A stretch of 64,000 nucleotides of DNA from Paludibacter sp. (GCA_028710415.1 JAQTUE010000009.1:62001-126000); one strand, 5' to 3'; numbered from the stretch's first letter, positions 17,470-27,568 are shown. Numbers and translations: made by a program. Notes: generated by a model not told the origin, from the letters alone.

Positions 17470-20025
17470 TTATTCCACAATAAGCTTTTGAGTGAAGTTC
17501 AATCCTTCCGATGTAACTTTCACAATGTAAATCCCTTTCTTTAATCCAGATTCGACATTCAACCTTCCATTATTATTAGAAGTCTTTTCAAAAAGCATTC
17601 TGCCTTGATTGTCAAATATAATGATGCTTGCTCGTTGTGTTGCTGTTGGAAGCATAATCGTAAAAATGCCATCCTTAGCCGGGTTAGGATAAAAAACTAT
17701 TTCATTTAAGCTCCTTTGGGGTTCTAACGCGTTAATTGCTCCGGCAGGTTCACCGTAAATCACACCTCTTGCTCCACCTACACCCATATATACCCTTCCG
17801 AAAACATTCATATCACCAATAAGTAAAGGTGCACCACCAAATTGATGGGCATCGTCATTTATTTTGAGCCAGGTAGTCCCTTGGTCTGTAGATCTAAAAA
17901 GCCCCGTAACGCTTGACACTGTTCCCCAAATGAAAATAGTCGGGTAACTGGAACCCTCATTAGCTTTGCCAATACCGATTGATTTACAATATGTTACTCT
18001 TCCAAAATTAGTATATGTCACTCCATAGTTAGTCGAATATTTTAATCCATTTCTGCCACGTGGTACCCAAATGTGGCCTTCATAACCTGGCACTGTCCGA
18101 ATCAGTACTGATTCCCATGGATAATTTGCCGTTGAATTGCCCGGAGTACCTGCCACCGAAAAACTGACTCCTTTATCGGTACTTCTGTACATTTGTCCTG
18201 TAGAAGGATGATAGATATAAAAGTAACTGGCATTAACCTGGTCAGCCACAGGAGTAGCATTTGCAAGTAACACGCCAGAACAACTTGACCAACTTGCTCC
18301 GTTGTCAGTTGTATAATAAGTTGTTGAGGAATTTCCGGGGCAGTGTAATATTGTTCCACCATCCGCACTGATAGCCACTCTGCCATCAGTACCTTTATTG
18401 GTGGCGCAACCTGTCCATGTAGCACCCATGTCGGAGGAGTAGTAAACAACATTTCCCCCGTTCGAAGCCCTAACCACTTTGTTTGTGTTTGCCCCTGCAT
18501 AAGCAATGCTAACATTATTTCCATCCGAAGGTGTCATTTTTTTCGTTGGATATGAAGTCAACGGTTCATGCACAAAACCGGTTACGTCGCCAAAAGAGGT
18601 GATAAGCGGACCACCCGGAATGCATATGCCATCCAGAAAGGCTGTCTCTTCAATTCCTATCACATCATATTTCCAGGAAGGATTAGTAGCTGAGATATTG
18701 GAACATGTGTATACACCGCCACCTCCAATTACACGAACTTTCAACGGATTGTCCTGGTCAAACTCAATACAATCCATCCAGTTAACTGCCCCTCCGTTTG
18801 TCCACGCCATACCGTTAGCATCGTAAGTGGCATTCGAACCATTCTTTAGCGTCCAGGACGACCCTCCATCGGTCGATAAGAAAATAAAATCTCCCCAACC
18901 GGTTCTAAACTGGTTGTTCTGATACACGCCACAGGTAGAAACGATTACTCTATTAACATTAGTAGGATCTATACTTACTCCTCCGTATGAATGATTTTTA
19001 TTACTAAGAGGCGTAACATCTTTCCATACCCCGGTAGCAGTGTTTAGCTTATATAACTTTCCATATCCATTAGTTGCGGGACCCTCAGTATCCGAATAGG
19101 TAGCATACATAGTCGTTCCTTGCAACGCAACACGATGTGGCATATAAGTGGTGGTTGCTGAAATATCGGTAAAGGTTGCACCGCCATCAATACTCTTATA
19201 GATATTACCACTTCCGGTGCGCGAAACGCCAATATAAATAGTTTGAGTTACTCCGTCCACAACGCTGCCCGTGGAATCGAAAAGAACAAAGCATATACCG
19301 TTCCCATTGGTAGTCGAAGTTACTCCGTTCCACATTTGATTCCATGTTACTCCGGCATCAGAACTCTTCCAAAGTCCGTTCGCTCTGGTTCCGCAAAATA
19401 AAATATTGCTATTATGGGGATCTACGGTAAGGCGTTCTCCATTCCCTCGTCCGTTCCCATTTCCATGTGCCTTAAATTTGGAGGTGACATCGATATAAGT
19501 AAAGGTATTTCCTTTGTTCGTTGATTTCAATATCGCCGTCCTTCCGCTGTTGACATAGGAAATACCGCAGAGCATATAAATATTATTGGGATTTTGCGGG
19601 TCTAATGCCAGGGATTCCACTCCATAAAATCCACTTTCGGACTCATTAAGCCAGTCGAGTAGTTGAACCCATTTATTGTTAGCGGCATCCCAGCGGTATG
19701 CTCCACCTACGTCCGTACGGCAATACCTGTCACCTGATGTTGGGTGGGTAATAATTCCCGTTACAAACCCACCTCCACCTATGGGGGCATTATTCCAAAC
19801 ATAGTCTGAATTAGTTTGAGCCTTCACTTCATAACCTTGAAGCATAAGCGCGATAACTAAACAGACATAGGCAAATATCTTTTGCCTAAACAACGGGACT
19901 GCAATAGAAGACATAAAATGCTTGCGAATCAACGATCTTGTCTCCTTTTTCTGCACAAGACTTATAACACTTGTACGTACAAGCTTATAGCCATAAATAA
20001 ACTCAAATATTTGCTTCATTCTCAT
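17470..20025 (-). CDS. GH74 xyloglucanase-like protein with T9SS tail
   Basis: After a leader (the ATG 37 codons in, MSSIAVPLFRQ, gives a more typical signal peptide ending VKAQ near residue 70) comes the GH74 double beta-propeller. The hallmark start is GGGGFVTGI, then RTDVGGAYRWD near residue 105, whose Asp corresponds to a catalytic residue in GH74, then WVQLLDW, GVESLALDP and many Asp-box-like STNKGNTF/SSDAGVTW repeats. The end is a type IX sorting domain (FYPNPA ... NFTQKLIVE). GH74 enzymes cleave the beta-1,4-glucan backbone of xyloglucan, and export by T9SS fits a first cut at or outside the cell surface. It lies between the CE4 gene and a GH51-like enzyme. Confidence 0.85.
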   Translation of the reverse strand: MRMKQIFEFIYGYKLVRTSVISLVQKKETRSLIRKHFMSSIAVPLFRQKIFAYVCLVIALMLQGYEVKAQTNSDYVWNNAPIGGGGFVTGIITHPTSGDRYCRTDVGGAYRWDAANNKWVQLLDWLNESESGFYGVESLALDPQNPNNIYMLCGISYVNSGRTAILKSTNKGNTFTYIDVTSKFKAHGNGNGRGNGERLTVDPHNSNILFCGTRANGLWKSSDAGVTWNQMWNGVTSTTNGNGICFVLFDSTGSVVDGVTQTIYIGVSRTGSGNIYKSIDGGATFTDISATTTYMPHRVALQGTTMYATYSDTEGPATNGYGKLYKLNTATGVWKDVTPLSNKNHSYGGVSIDPTNVNRVIVSTCGVYQNNQFRTGWGDFIFLSTDGGSSWTLKNGSNATYDANGMAWTNGGAVNWMDCIEFDQDNPLKVRVIGGGGVYTCSNISATNPSWKYDVIGIEETAFLDGICIPGGPLITSFGDVTGFVHEPLTSYPTKKMTPSDGNNVSIAYAGANTNKVVRASNGGNVVYYSSDMGATWTGCATNKGTDGRVAISADGGTILHCPGNSSTTYYTTDNGASWSSCSGVLLANATPVADQVNASYFYIYHPSTGQMYRSTDKGVSFSVAGTPGNSTANYPWESVLIRTVPGYEGHIWVPRGRNGLKYSTNYGVTYTNFGRVTYCKSIGIGKANEGSSYPTIFIWGTVSSVTGLFRSTDQGTTWLKINDDAHQFGGAPLLIGDMNVFGRVYMGVGGARGVIYGEPAGAINALEPQRSLNEIVFYPNPAKDGIFTIMLPTATQRASIIIFDNQGRMLFEKTSNNNGRLNVESGLKKGIYIVKVTSEGLNFTQKLIVE

Positions 20026-20093
20026 TTTTTTGTTTGGTATAATTCCGAAAGATAAAAAACCTCCCGGAATTATTTGACTAATACATATTAATT

Positions 20094-20147
20094 TTATTTT
20101 ATAATCAGTTTTTTAGTGAAGTTTTGTCCTTCTGAACGCACCTGTAC
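20094..20147 (-). pseudogene. Out-of-frame end of a T9SS sorting domain
   Basis: Overlapping the 3' end of the CE4 gene, another frame reads VQVRSEGQNFTKKLIIK followed by TAA. This is the last strand of a type IX sorting domain, closely like VTSEGLNFTQKLIVE of the GH74 just downstream. The earlier part of the domain is missing. The CE4 frame runs through this DNA and ends in the unrelated residues TGAFRRTKLH. It marks a deletion or recombination that joined CE4 to a sorting tail in the wrong frame. Confidence 0.72.
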
Positions 20148-21213
20148 TTGATTTTAGAATTATTTGTCCTCCATCAGGAACGGCATGAAACGTAATGGTA
20201 TCATTTTTAATATTATCTATAGTTACAGGATTTCCATTCTGAAAGACCTGATTATAGTTTACACCGTTCATTTTCAGTTTAATCGTCAAAGGAAGCTTAA
20301 AAATATTGTTATTAAGTGTGTCAGTTAAGTCAAGAATCCATTGTTTTCCATTAGGAGCCTGAATTTGTGAAAGGCTTGCGGATTTTTTTTCCCTATGATA
20401 CTTAATCGCTTTCTCAAAAGTGGTAATCCAAACTTTATTTTTTTCAAACACAAGAGTATCAAGCTGTTTATTGAATACTTCCAGATCAACCGCACCTGTT
20501 CCACAGGAAGAGGAAGGATAGGTAGGGTTAACAATGCAATGAAATAGATAAGTTAACAAACCTCCCCCGTTCATTACATTTTTGATCTGAGTGTAAAAAT
20601 CATTTACTGTAACCGTACCATTCATTCCAAAGGTTAGAATATTGTAATAATCTGCATTTTTTGTAGCAAAATCATAGGTATAATTCATGGAGGCAGGCCA
20701 TACACCCCTTGAGGCAATATGACCGCTATTAATAAGAGAATCTATTACTTCACTATTAAAGTTTCCGTACGGATAAGCGTATGTTGTTGTTCTGCTTGTA
20801 ACATTCTGATCTATTAACGTTTTTGCACTGCGAATCTCATCCATTTTTTCCGCGGCAGTAAGCTTTGTGAGGTCAGGATGTGTTTTAGAATGATTTGCTA
20901 TTTCGTTGCCATAACTTACTTCATCTTGCAGTTGACTCCAATCGCGAACAGCATTGGTTGGTACAAAGAAAGTAGCATTTATGTTACGGCTCTTCAATTC
21001 AGGAGTCACTAAATAATATTGGGCAGGACTCCAGTCATCAAACGTCAAAACAACAGCTGCTTTTTTGTCATTATCCCAATTACATATTTTGCCCGGAACC
21101 TGACCAAAACTTAGGGTAATGAAAAGAAATACAAAGGCACTGAGGAGAATACTTTTCTCCTCAGACATAATTGTTACCACAATTCTATTGGGGTATGACC
21201 TGGACATTCTCAT
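20113..21213 (-). CDS. CE4 polysaccharide deacetylase (NodB domain)
   Basis: The NodB homology domain spans about residues 45-270 with the metal-binding TFDDWS motif (about 58), the HSKTHPD motif (about 108) and a YPYG stretch. CE4 enzymes remove N- or O-acetyl groups. The first ATG overlaps the stop of the upstream gene as ATGA, giving translational coupling, but the ATG 15 codons later (MSEEKSILLS) starts a cleaner signal peptide ending near SFGQ. A small beta-domain follows to ILKSS, after which the last residues come from a sorting-tail remnant read out of frame, so secretion by T9SS has probably been lost. Substrate unknown; acetylated plant glycan is the contextual guess. Confidence 0.78.
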   Translation of the reverse strand: MRMSRSYPNRIVVTIMSEEKSILLSAFVFLFITLSFGQVPGKICNWDNDKKAAVVLTFDDWSPAQYYLVTPELKSRNINATFFVPTNAVRDWSQLQDEVSYGNEIANHSKTHPDLTKLTAAEKMDEIRSAKTLIDQNVTSRTTTYAYPYGNFNSEVIDSLINSGHIASRGVWPASMNYTYDFATKNADYYNILTFGMNGTVTVNDFYTQIKNVMNGGGLLTYLFHCIVNPTYPSSSCGTGAVDLEVFNKQLDTLVFEKNKVWITTFEKAIKYHREKKSASLSQIQAPNGKQWILDLTDTLNNNIFKLPLTIKLKMNGVNYNQVFQNGNPVTIDNIKNDTITFHAVPDGGQIILKSSTGAFRRTKLH

Positions 21214-23078
21214 TGTACTATCAGTTTTTTACTGACAACCAATCCTTCGAATTTTGCCTTTATAATGTAAATTCCTGATTTGAGTGAACGATCTATATCC
21301 AATCGATCGTTGTTGTTGAATGTTCTTTCGTACAATAATTTGCCTTGGATATCGAAAATGCTTATGGCCACATTTCCTGTATTTCCTGGAAAAACAAGAG
21401 TGAATTTACCCTGACCGGCGGAATTAGTGTGTATCTCGAAATTGGATTTATCTTCGTTCTTCGCAGTAGCAACACCAGTTTTGGAATCTGCAATCATGAT
21501 ATACTGAACCGATCGTGCAGGAACATCCAAATTAATGGCTTGGCCAATTGAATATGCATTAGCCGGAATTGTCTCAAGGGTTTGGTATGGCCCCCATTGT
21601 GTTCCTGACGGACTTACACCATTTACGGATACATACAATGAAAAATCACCATTATCGGTGCCACCGGTCAACGAATAATCATAGTATTGGCTTCCAACAC
21701 CAATACTGCCCGGATCTATATTGACAACCTGAGCAGTAGTTCCTTTATTGACAAGCACAACCCCGGTTTCACCTGATGCAAATCTGGAAGCATAAGCCAA
21801 AATATTGGAGTTGGAAGAATTTGCAGCAATTACATGGTCTCCGGTAAACTTCTGTTGATAGTAAGCATAATAAAATTCCGGCCGTGGCTGGTATTGAAGG
21901 CTTTTGTCACTCCCGTCATAAAACATACCACCATCGCCGTTAACAAGCAGCCAACGGGTAGATAAACCAAAATTATTTTTAATCAGTTCGTTGAAAAGGA
22001 TTGTTGCCTGAATACCGTTGATGTATGAGATTCCTGTAGAAGAGCTGCCCACATCGTTCATGTTGTATTCGGTTAATGCCAAGGGTTTCGGAAAAGCATT
22101 TTTATTTACAATATCTTGCTGAATAAAGTTGATAGCTTTTTTAGGATCTGTTACGGCAGTAGACAATAAATTATCCACAGTTGCAGCACTTCCAAAATAG
22201 TTGTGCATGACGTAAAAATCGGCAGCATCGCCAACTTCGCTTAATACTCCTGCATTCCAGGTCTTATCCACCGAATTCCAGCTTGTAGTACCATCATAAT
22301 GCAATAACTGTGCACCGATGTATATTGTTGCGCCCACTTGAGCCGCAGCAACCCTCATCGAATCGGCAAAAACCCTGAAATGATGACCATAAAGCTGACC
22401 GGTAATGATTTGAGGCTGCCCGTCCTTGTTTTTACTTGTATCAATCTTCCAACTAGACTCCCAGGGACCGTTATTTTCGTTTCCAATCTCCCAGAATTTA
22501 GTACGGCCTTTATCATAGCGCACCCATTGGGCAGCCATATGGGCTGCCGTCGCAACCGGGTTGTTGCTCAATCCGTAACGCGCATAGGCGTAATTGACGG
22601 TAATGAGCCCTTGCGAACCGGTTTTCTGGCGTAATATGTAATAGTTGTCCGTTGTAGTGGGCCAGTCGTTCTTTCCTGAAATCGGGGTAAGCTTTGCCTT
22701 TTTTCCATCTGAATTGTAGATAGAGTCGGGTACATCGGTTGGATTACCACTCCAGAAAAAGATATTTGACCAGCTTCCCCCGGGATAACGGATTACAGAA
22801 GGATTCAATGTTTGGGTGTTTTTAAGAAACGTGGCGTTGCCTGTGGAATTCCCCATCCAGCATGCTATTGCATTTCCAAACACGTATTTGGAAATTGGGC
22901 TCTGCATATTGGCCGATAGAGTGACCGTCACTGTCGGTGAATTTGTAGTTTTGTTTGCTGCTACCGAAATTGGGATTGTAGCGTTTTTTGGTGTAAAATC
23001 GCTTAAAAAACAATTAGTGGTTTGGGCATTTACTGCCGCAACATACACCATTAACGCAAATACTAATTTTGTCTTCAT
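21210..23078 (-). CDS. Secreted GH51-like enzyme, paralog with different T9SS tail
   Basis: The 622 residues share leader, catalytic core and beta-sandwich with 15489-17381: signal peptide VNAQTTNCFL, RYPGGSW, EIGNENNGPW (about 199), ALTEYN (about 334), QPRPEFYYAYYQQKF. The C-terminal sorting domain differs from that paralog and instead resembles the tail of the GH74 at 17470-20025 (ISIFDIQGKLLYE ... VVSKKLIVQ). The putative role is release of arabinofuranose or a related side-chain sugar outside the cell. It overlaps the CE4 start by 4 bp and follows the GH51 gene by 48 bp. The family call is provisional, as for its paralog. Confidence 0.72.
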   Translation of the reverse strand: MKTKLVFALMVYVAAVNAQTTNCFLSDFTPKNATIPISVAANKTTNSPTVTVTLSANMQSPISKYVFGNAIACWMGNSTGNATFLKNTQTLNPSVIRYPGGSWSNIFFWSGNPTDVPDSIYNSDGKKAKLTPISGKNDWPTTTDNYYILRQKTGSQGLITVNYAYARYGLSNNPVATAAHMAAQWVRYDKGRTKFWEIGNENNGPWESSWKIDTSKNKDGQPQIITGQLYGHHFRVFADSMRVAAAQVGATIYIGAQLLHYDGTTSWNSVDKTWNAGVLSEVGDAADFYVMHNYFGSAATVDNLLSTAVTDPKKAINFIQQDIVNKNAFPKPLALTEYNMNDVGSSSTGISYINGIQATILFNELIKNNFGLSTRWLLVNGDGGMFYDGSDKSLQYQPRPEFYYAYYQQKFTGDHVIAANSSNSNILAYASRFASGETGVVLVNKGTTAQVVNIDPGSIGVGSQYYDYSLTGGTDNGDFSLYVSVNGVSPSGTQWGPYQTLETIPANAYSIGQAINLDVPARSVQYIMIADSKTGVATAKNEDKSNFEIHTNSAGQGKFTLVFPGNTGNVAISIFDIQGKLLYERTFNNNDRLDIDRSLKSGIYIIKAKFEGLVVSKKLIVQ

Positions 23079-23126
23079 TATGTTTATTGTTTATGTATTT
23101 TTCAATGATATTTTTTCCTCTGATCT

Positions 23127-25559
23127 CTACCTTTTTGTACAAAACCTAATTACTGTCAGCGAATTACCCGGAAATGTCCGCTTGCAACCAGCCCCCGTTA
23201 ATTTCACATCTTCTGTTTTCGGATACACTTTCTTTTGATTTTCCAATGTATTCTCGTCGAGCGGACCGGTCGAAGTCAGCACGATGGCTTTCCCTTTCCC
23301 GGTTAAAGCTTTTGCTTCTTTCAAGTCAATCTGTGATTTTATTGCTTTGGCTGAAGCATTTACAACTTTAAGAATCACATCTCCGGATTTGTCGTCTTTA
23401 GCCGCACTCATGATCAAACTTTTCACAGCAAGGGTTTTGTCTGAAATTTCCTGAACCAACTTTCCATCAAGATAGGCTCTTGCATCACCTCCTTTGATTT
23501 CAATTTTCACATCGTACCATTTGTCTGCTTTAGCCTCACCTTTCATGTCGGCAATTGCCATACCCAGTTCAAGGTGCGTCATTGAATTGTTCCAACCACC
23601 TACTTCGAAACGGTTGCGATCATTATTATTCTTATTGTGGAAGAAAATATGGAATCCGTTCTCACCCGAAATCCTACGAGCTTTCAGAGTGATTGCATAG
23701 TCTTTCCACGTTGAATCTCCCATAAAAATGCCTACCCCTGGCTCTATGGCCGATTGTTTGAGCACTCCGTCTTTTACACTCCATTTACCTTTTCCGGTTT
23801 GTCGTAAAGTAGTATCGAGTTTTGCAAAATCGGGTTTATAGAGAATTTTTCCGTTAGTAGCTGTAACTACAACATCTTTAAATTCAGCCGAAGCCATCCA
23901 CGTTCCAAAACCTATACATCCCATGCTTTGTGGTGTTTCTATTGTCGGATTATTCTCTACAGTGAATGACAACACATTAGTTCCCTGATTACTGGAAAAC
24001 ATTTGCTGAACATAGTAGCTTGGCAAGCCAAACCAACGATAGCTATCGAAATTGATGAGATTAATTGGCCATGCTTTGTGGTTAACATTACACAACAACG
24101 GTGCATAAGCGCCCATCTCCACAATGTCGGAATTTCGTTCCATTCCGGTCATCCAGGCCGCTTCGCCAATGGCTCCGCGAAGGTTACCGTTTCCTGTGCC
24201 TGCGGTAACCGCATATTCGCCAATAAAAACCCTGTTGCCGTTGCGGTCGTAATTATCGTATTTATTTGAATTCCAGATAAACCAATCGGGATTGTTGTAG
24301 TAGTGTTCATCAACCAATTCAGGGTTCGGCTCTTTGGGATGCCCGCCTTCCCATTCGTTGGCAATAAGTCGCACGTACGGATATTTGTCCTTAATGGCTT
24401 TTACAAACAATGTCCAGCGTTCGTTATAGGGCGTTCCACCATTTTCATTTCCTATTTCCATATATTTCAGGTTAAATGGCTCCGGGTGTCCATTTTTTGC
24501 TCTTATTCCACCCCAAACCGAAGTTACCGGACCGTTGGCATATTCAATTGCATCAAGAGCATCTTGTACCCATTGTCCCATTTGGTCGAGCGGAATTACT
24601 TCTCTGTGCGACATCCCGACGTTGATGCAGTAAAGAGGTTCAGCTCCCATATCCTCTGCAAGTTGAAGGTATTCGTGGAAACCAAGCCCGTTTGTTGCGT
24701 TGTAACCCCAGAAATTAAAAAGTGGGGTACGTGTATCAATGTTGCCAATGGTGTTTTTCCAGTGGTTCATTTGTTTCATTTCATTTCCTTCTACCCAACA
24801 GCCGCCCGGAAAGCGCAGAAATTTGGGATGAATGGCACCAAGCGCTTCTGCAAGGTCGGTGCGCAAACCATGATTTTTCCATGTTTTATCAGACATCAGC
24901 GACACCATGTCCAAGAATAATTTGCCTTTGCCTTCGCCTGAAATTTCCAGACTTGCTTTGGGATCGCCTGTGTTTATTTTCAGATTTGCAGTGTAATACG
25001 CCCAGTTTCCGGTAATTCCTTTTATTTCAGAGGTGGATATTTCATTGCCTTTCGAATCAAGAATCCTGATTTTTAAAGGTGTAGAAAAACCATCAATGGC
25101 ACGGGCAGCCAACTTCAGCGTATAGCTTTCGCCCTGCACCATATTCATGCCCCAGTAGCCGGAGTTCTCCAGTTTGAAAGAACCAGCTGCTGAGATTAAC
25201 AATGATTTACGATTTAACGGATTTAAAGGCAAAACCGGTGGTTTAGCATATATTTCACCATTGCTTATCTTCGCTATACTTTTGCTGTCGGAACTAATAA
25301 ACTTCCAGTTTTGAAGCGTGTCCGCATCTTCAAACGAACGGTTTCTTACCATTTCTGGATACAATCCGCCATCGGCGGAAAGATTAATATCTTCGAAGAA
25401 AATGCCGAATAAGGTTGGCGAAATTGCATGCCCCGGTTTGTTTACATCAACCGTGATTTTTGTTTGTGCATGAACAGCACTACCCATTATTAATAGCAAT
25501 AGGATTAATTTTGAAATAAAGATTTTTTTTTGGTTCATATTTAACTTTGTTTGTTTCAC
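23127..25559 (-). CDS. GH51 alpha-L-arabinofuranosidase
   Basis: The 810 residues begin with a signal peptide (the second ATG, MNQKKIF, is also a possible start) ending near HAQ. The N-terminal region holds GIFFEDINLSADGGLYPEM, typical of GH51, with an inserted carbohydrate-binding beta-sandwich (about 70-220). The TIM barrel follows with FRFPGGCWVEG, acid/base in EIGNENGG (about 370) and nucleophile in FIGEYAV (about 446). A laminin-G-like module lies at about 590-720 and the GH51 beta-domain closes the protein. It releases alpha-L-arabinofuranose from arabinosylated side chains. There is no sorting tail. A stub of a second copy's start is at 9574-9686. Confidence 0.9.
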   Translation of the reverse strand: MKQTKLNMNQKKIFISKLILLLLIMGSAVHAQTKITVDVNKPGHAISPTLFGIFFEDINLSADGGLYPEMVRNRSFEDADTLQNWKFISSDSKSIAKISNGEIYAKPPVLPLNPLNRKSLLISAAGSFKLENSGYWGMNMVQGESYTLKLAARAIDGFSTPLKIRILDSKGNEISTSEIKGITGNWAYYTANLKINTGDPKASLEISGEGKGKLFLDMVSLMSDKTWKNHGLRTDLAEALGAIHPKFLRFPGGCWVEGNEMKQMNHWKNTIGNIDTRTPLFNFWGYNATNGLGFHEYLQLAEDMGAEPLYCINVGMSHREVIPLDQMGQWVQDALDAIEYANGPVTSVWGGIRAKNGHPEPFNLKYMEIGNENGGTPYNERWTLFVKAIKDKYPYVRLIANEWEGGHPKEPNPELVDEHYYNNPDWFIWNSNKYDNYDRNGNRVFIGEYAVTAGTGNGNLRGAIGEAAWMTGMERNSDIVEMGAYAPLLCNVNHKAWPINLINFDSYRWFGLPSYYVQQMFSSNQGTNVLSFTVENNPTIETPQSMGCIGFGTWMASAEFKDVVVTATNGKILYKPDFAKLDTTLRQTGKGKWSVKDGVLKQSAIEPGVGIFMGDSTWKDYAITLKARRISGENGFHIFFHNKNNNDRNRFEVGGWNNSMTHLELGMAIADMKGEAKADKWYDVKIEIKGGDARAYLDGKLVQEISDKTLAVKSLIMSAAKDDKSGDVILKVVNASAKAIKSQIDLKEAKALTGKGKAIVLTSTGPLDENTLENQKKVYPKTEDVKLTGAGCKRTFPGNSLTVIRFCTKR

Positions 25560-25672
25560 TGTTTATGATTCAACAGAATTTCGTTCATCATTTTGTTTTA
25601 TCCCTAAATATCTTAATTCTCACATTTACGAATACATTGTTCTGACTGATCTGAGTAATAGGACACCACCAC

Positions 25673-25845
25673 TTACTTATCAAGAAGTTTAATGTTCTTT
25701 GTTTGAATATTATTGTTTAGCTTTAAAAAATAGATTCCTTTTGTAATTGAAGATTTAGATGGACGTAATTTGTCAAACCAAATTATTCATCATACACTTT
25801 CTTTCCAGCACAATCAAAAATCTCTACATTCCCAAATTGAAATGA
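25673..25845 (-). pseudogene. Decayed T9SS sorting domain after GH43
   Basis: Directly after the GH43 stop the DNA reads SFQFGNVEIFDCAGKKVYDE, then a nonsense TAA (AAA in the paralogs), then FGLTNYVHLNLQLQ. One missing A shifts the frame before the last strand and final TAA at 25673-25675. This is nearly the tail of the two esterases at 27751-29688 and 45381-47327. It is clearly inactive and lies out of frame with GH43. It may be the leftover 3' end of a third esterase copy or a tail GH43 once had. Confidence 0.8.
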
Positions 25846-25846
25846 T

Positions 25847-27568
25847 TTATTTCACTTCTACTATTCCCAAACCCTTTGTAACTCCGCTTTCATTAAAAGC
25901 ATCCATCGTAAAATAGTATGAGCTTTTGCTATTTAGGCTTCTAATTGTCAGGCTATCAGAATCGAGAACCTGATAATTGAGATATAATTTGTTTCTCGAA
26001 GTTCCGAATCGGATATTGTAACCAATAGTATCTTTGGATTTTTCCCATTTTAAATTTACGATACATGGGTCGGTTTTTGAGCGTTGTATGTTCAGGTTTT
26101 TCACCTTCTGGGGTGCAGCACCATTGGCATTTCCAAATACTCGCAATCCGGAAATTGCAAATGTTCCGCCAGGTACTTTGTAATTGGTCATTTTAATATA
26201 CCTGGCATTAACAGGAATTGCAAGCTCTATATAATCATGAGGAACATCGGTTTTATTATTTGTTTTATCTGCAAAGGTTTTCCAATCTTTTCCATCGGAT
26301 GAATACTGAAGCAGGTATTGATGATAAATTGAATCGTTCCTGCCAAAAATTTTTGTTTCGTTTTCGGCATAATTTATTTGAATGGCATTTACATCGGCTA
26401 TGGTTTTTAAATCCAACATTATCCATTCGCCTTTATTTCCGGTTGCTGCACTCCAAAAAGAACGGATTTCTTCGTCTGCTGCAAATTTTTTGGCATGATT
26501 TGGCAATTCCGATGATACTTCAACGGGTTTGTTGTAGGACAATAACATCCATTGTGGAAACAATTCTACGGGACTGCTGATTTTTTTTTGAGGCATTTTC
26601 ATAGGGAAATCGCCAAATGTGGTATAGGTGTACATTTCTCCATCTTTGTCGAAAAACATCGGGAATAATCCCAAACGACGCTCAAAAGTGTGTTTAATTG
26701 AAATTGTCATAGTTGAAAGATGCCAGTAATTGTCATATTTATCCTGAAAAGTATTGCTATGTCCGGCACCGGCAATGAATCCTTCGGGTTTGTACGAACC
26801 CGGATTAGTATTTGCCAATATAAACGGGCCAAGAGGTTTGTCGGAAACATACACTCCATCGCAGTAGCTCTTAAATTGCGTGCCCGGCACAGCGTATTGA
26901 AGATAATATTTATTACCATGCTTAGTCATCCATGCTCCTTCTACCCAAGGTTTTTCCTCTTTGTCGTTATAATCGCCAAAACGTTCCCATCCATGTTCTT
27001 TCGTATTGCTATAAAATAATTCAACGGATTTACCAATTGGGTTAAGCGTTTTTTTATCCAATTCCACCCCATAAATAGGATTTACATCGGAACAGCCATA
27101 ATAGAGAAACAAACGGCCATCGTCATCAAGAAATAAATCGGGGTCAGTTAAGGTAATTGGAAACGAAGGATTGGCTATTGTCCATTTCCCTGACTTAGGA
27201 TCTCCGGTTTTGAAAATTTGTAGCGGATGATATGCTTGGGAAGCCATATAGTACAAAGTATCGTTCATGACCATTACAGCAGGGGCATAATCCTCCAGGG
27301 GCAAGTCTGTTGACGAAATGAGATCCCAATTGATCATATCGGTTGAATGCCAATAGGCAAATGCTTTAGAAGCAAACAAATAATATTCATTCTTAAATAA
27401 AACCATAACAGGGTCGGCAGCTTCGCGACGAGAGGGTGCATCTGAGCAAAACCGATAGTTAAGATTTAAGGGATTGGAAATAGTCTTTTGATTCGTAGTC
27501 CTAATTTGACAATTAGCAGTATTACTCCCAAAAGCAGCGATTAAAAAAATGATGTAAATGTTTTTCAT
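25847..27568 (-). CDS. GH43-family glycosidase with F5/8C and FN3 modules
   Basis: A signal peptide (to about residue 20) precedes a five-bladed GH43-type propeller (about 40-340) with the acidic positions of this family in ADPVMV (about 51), TDPDLF (about 143) and VEGAWM (about 209). A discoidin-like F5/8 type C module (about 345-480) and a fibronectin-III-like domain (about 485-573) follow. GH43 enzymes mainly act on alpha-L-arabinofuranosides or beta-xylosides. The gene ends in EVK one base before a decayed sorting tail, so it may have lost its T9SS signal. It lies between the CE6/SASA esterase and GH51. Subfamily and substrate cannot be set from sight. Confidence 0.8.
   Translation of the reverse strand: MKNIYIIFLIAAFGSNTANCQIRTTNQKTISNPLNLNYRFCSDAPSRREAADPVMVLFKNEYYLFASKAFAYWHSTDMINWDLISSTDLPLEDYAPAVMVMNDTLYYMASQAYHPLQIFKTGDPKSGKWTIANPSFPITLTDPDLFLDDDGRLFLYYGCSDVNPIYGVELDKKTLNPIGKSVELFYSNTKEHGWERFGDYNDKEEKPWVEGAWMTKHGNKYYLQYAVPGTQFKSYCDGVYVSDKPLGPFILANTNPGSYKPEGFIAGAGHSNTFQDKYDNYWHLSTMTISIKHTFERRLGLFPMFFDKDGEMYTYTTFGDFPMKMPQKKISSPVELFPQWMLLSYNKPVEVSSELPNHAKKFAADEEIRSFWSAATGNKGEWIMLDLKTIADVNAIQINYAENETKIFGRNDSIYHQYLLQYSSDGKDWKTFADKTNNKTDVPHDYIELAIPVNARYIKMTNYKVPGGTFAISGLRVFGNANGAAPQKVKNLNIQRSKTDPCIVNLKWEKSKDTIGYNIRFGTSRNKLYLNYQVLDSDSLTIRSLNSKSSYYFTMDAFNESGVTKGLGIVEVK

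Noticed and set aside
18506..18826. Plus-strand frames of 100-200 codons across the window
   Set aside because: All lie antisense to well-supported enzymes and show no domain, leader or start signal.
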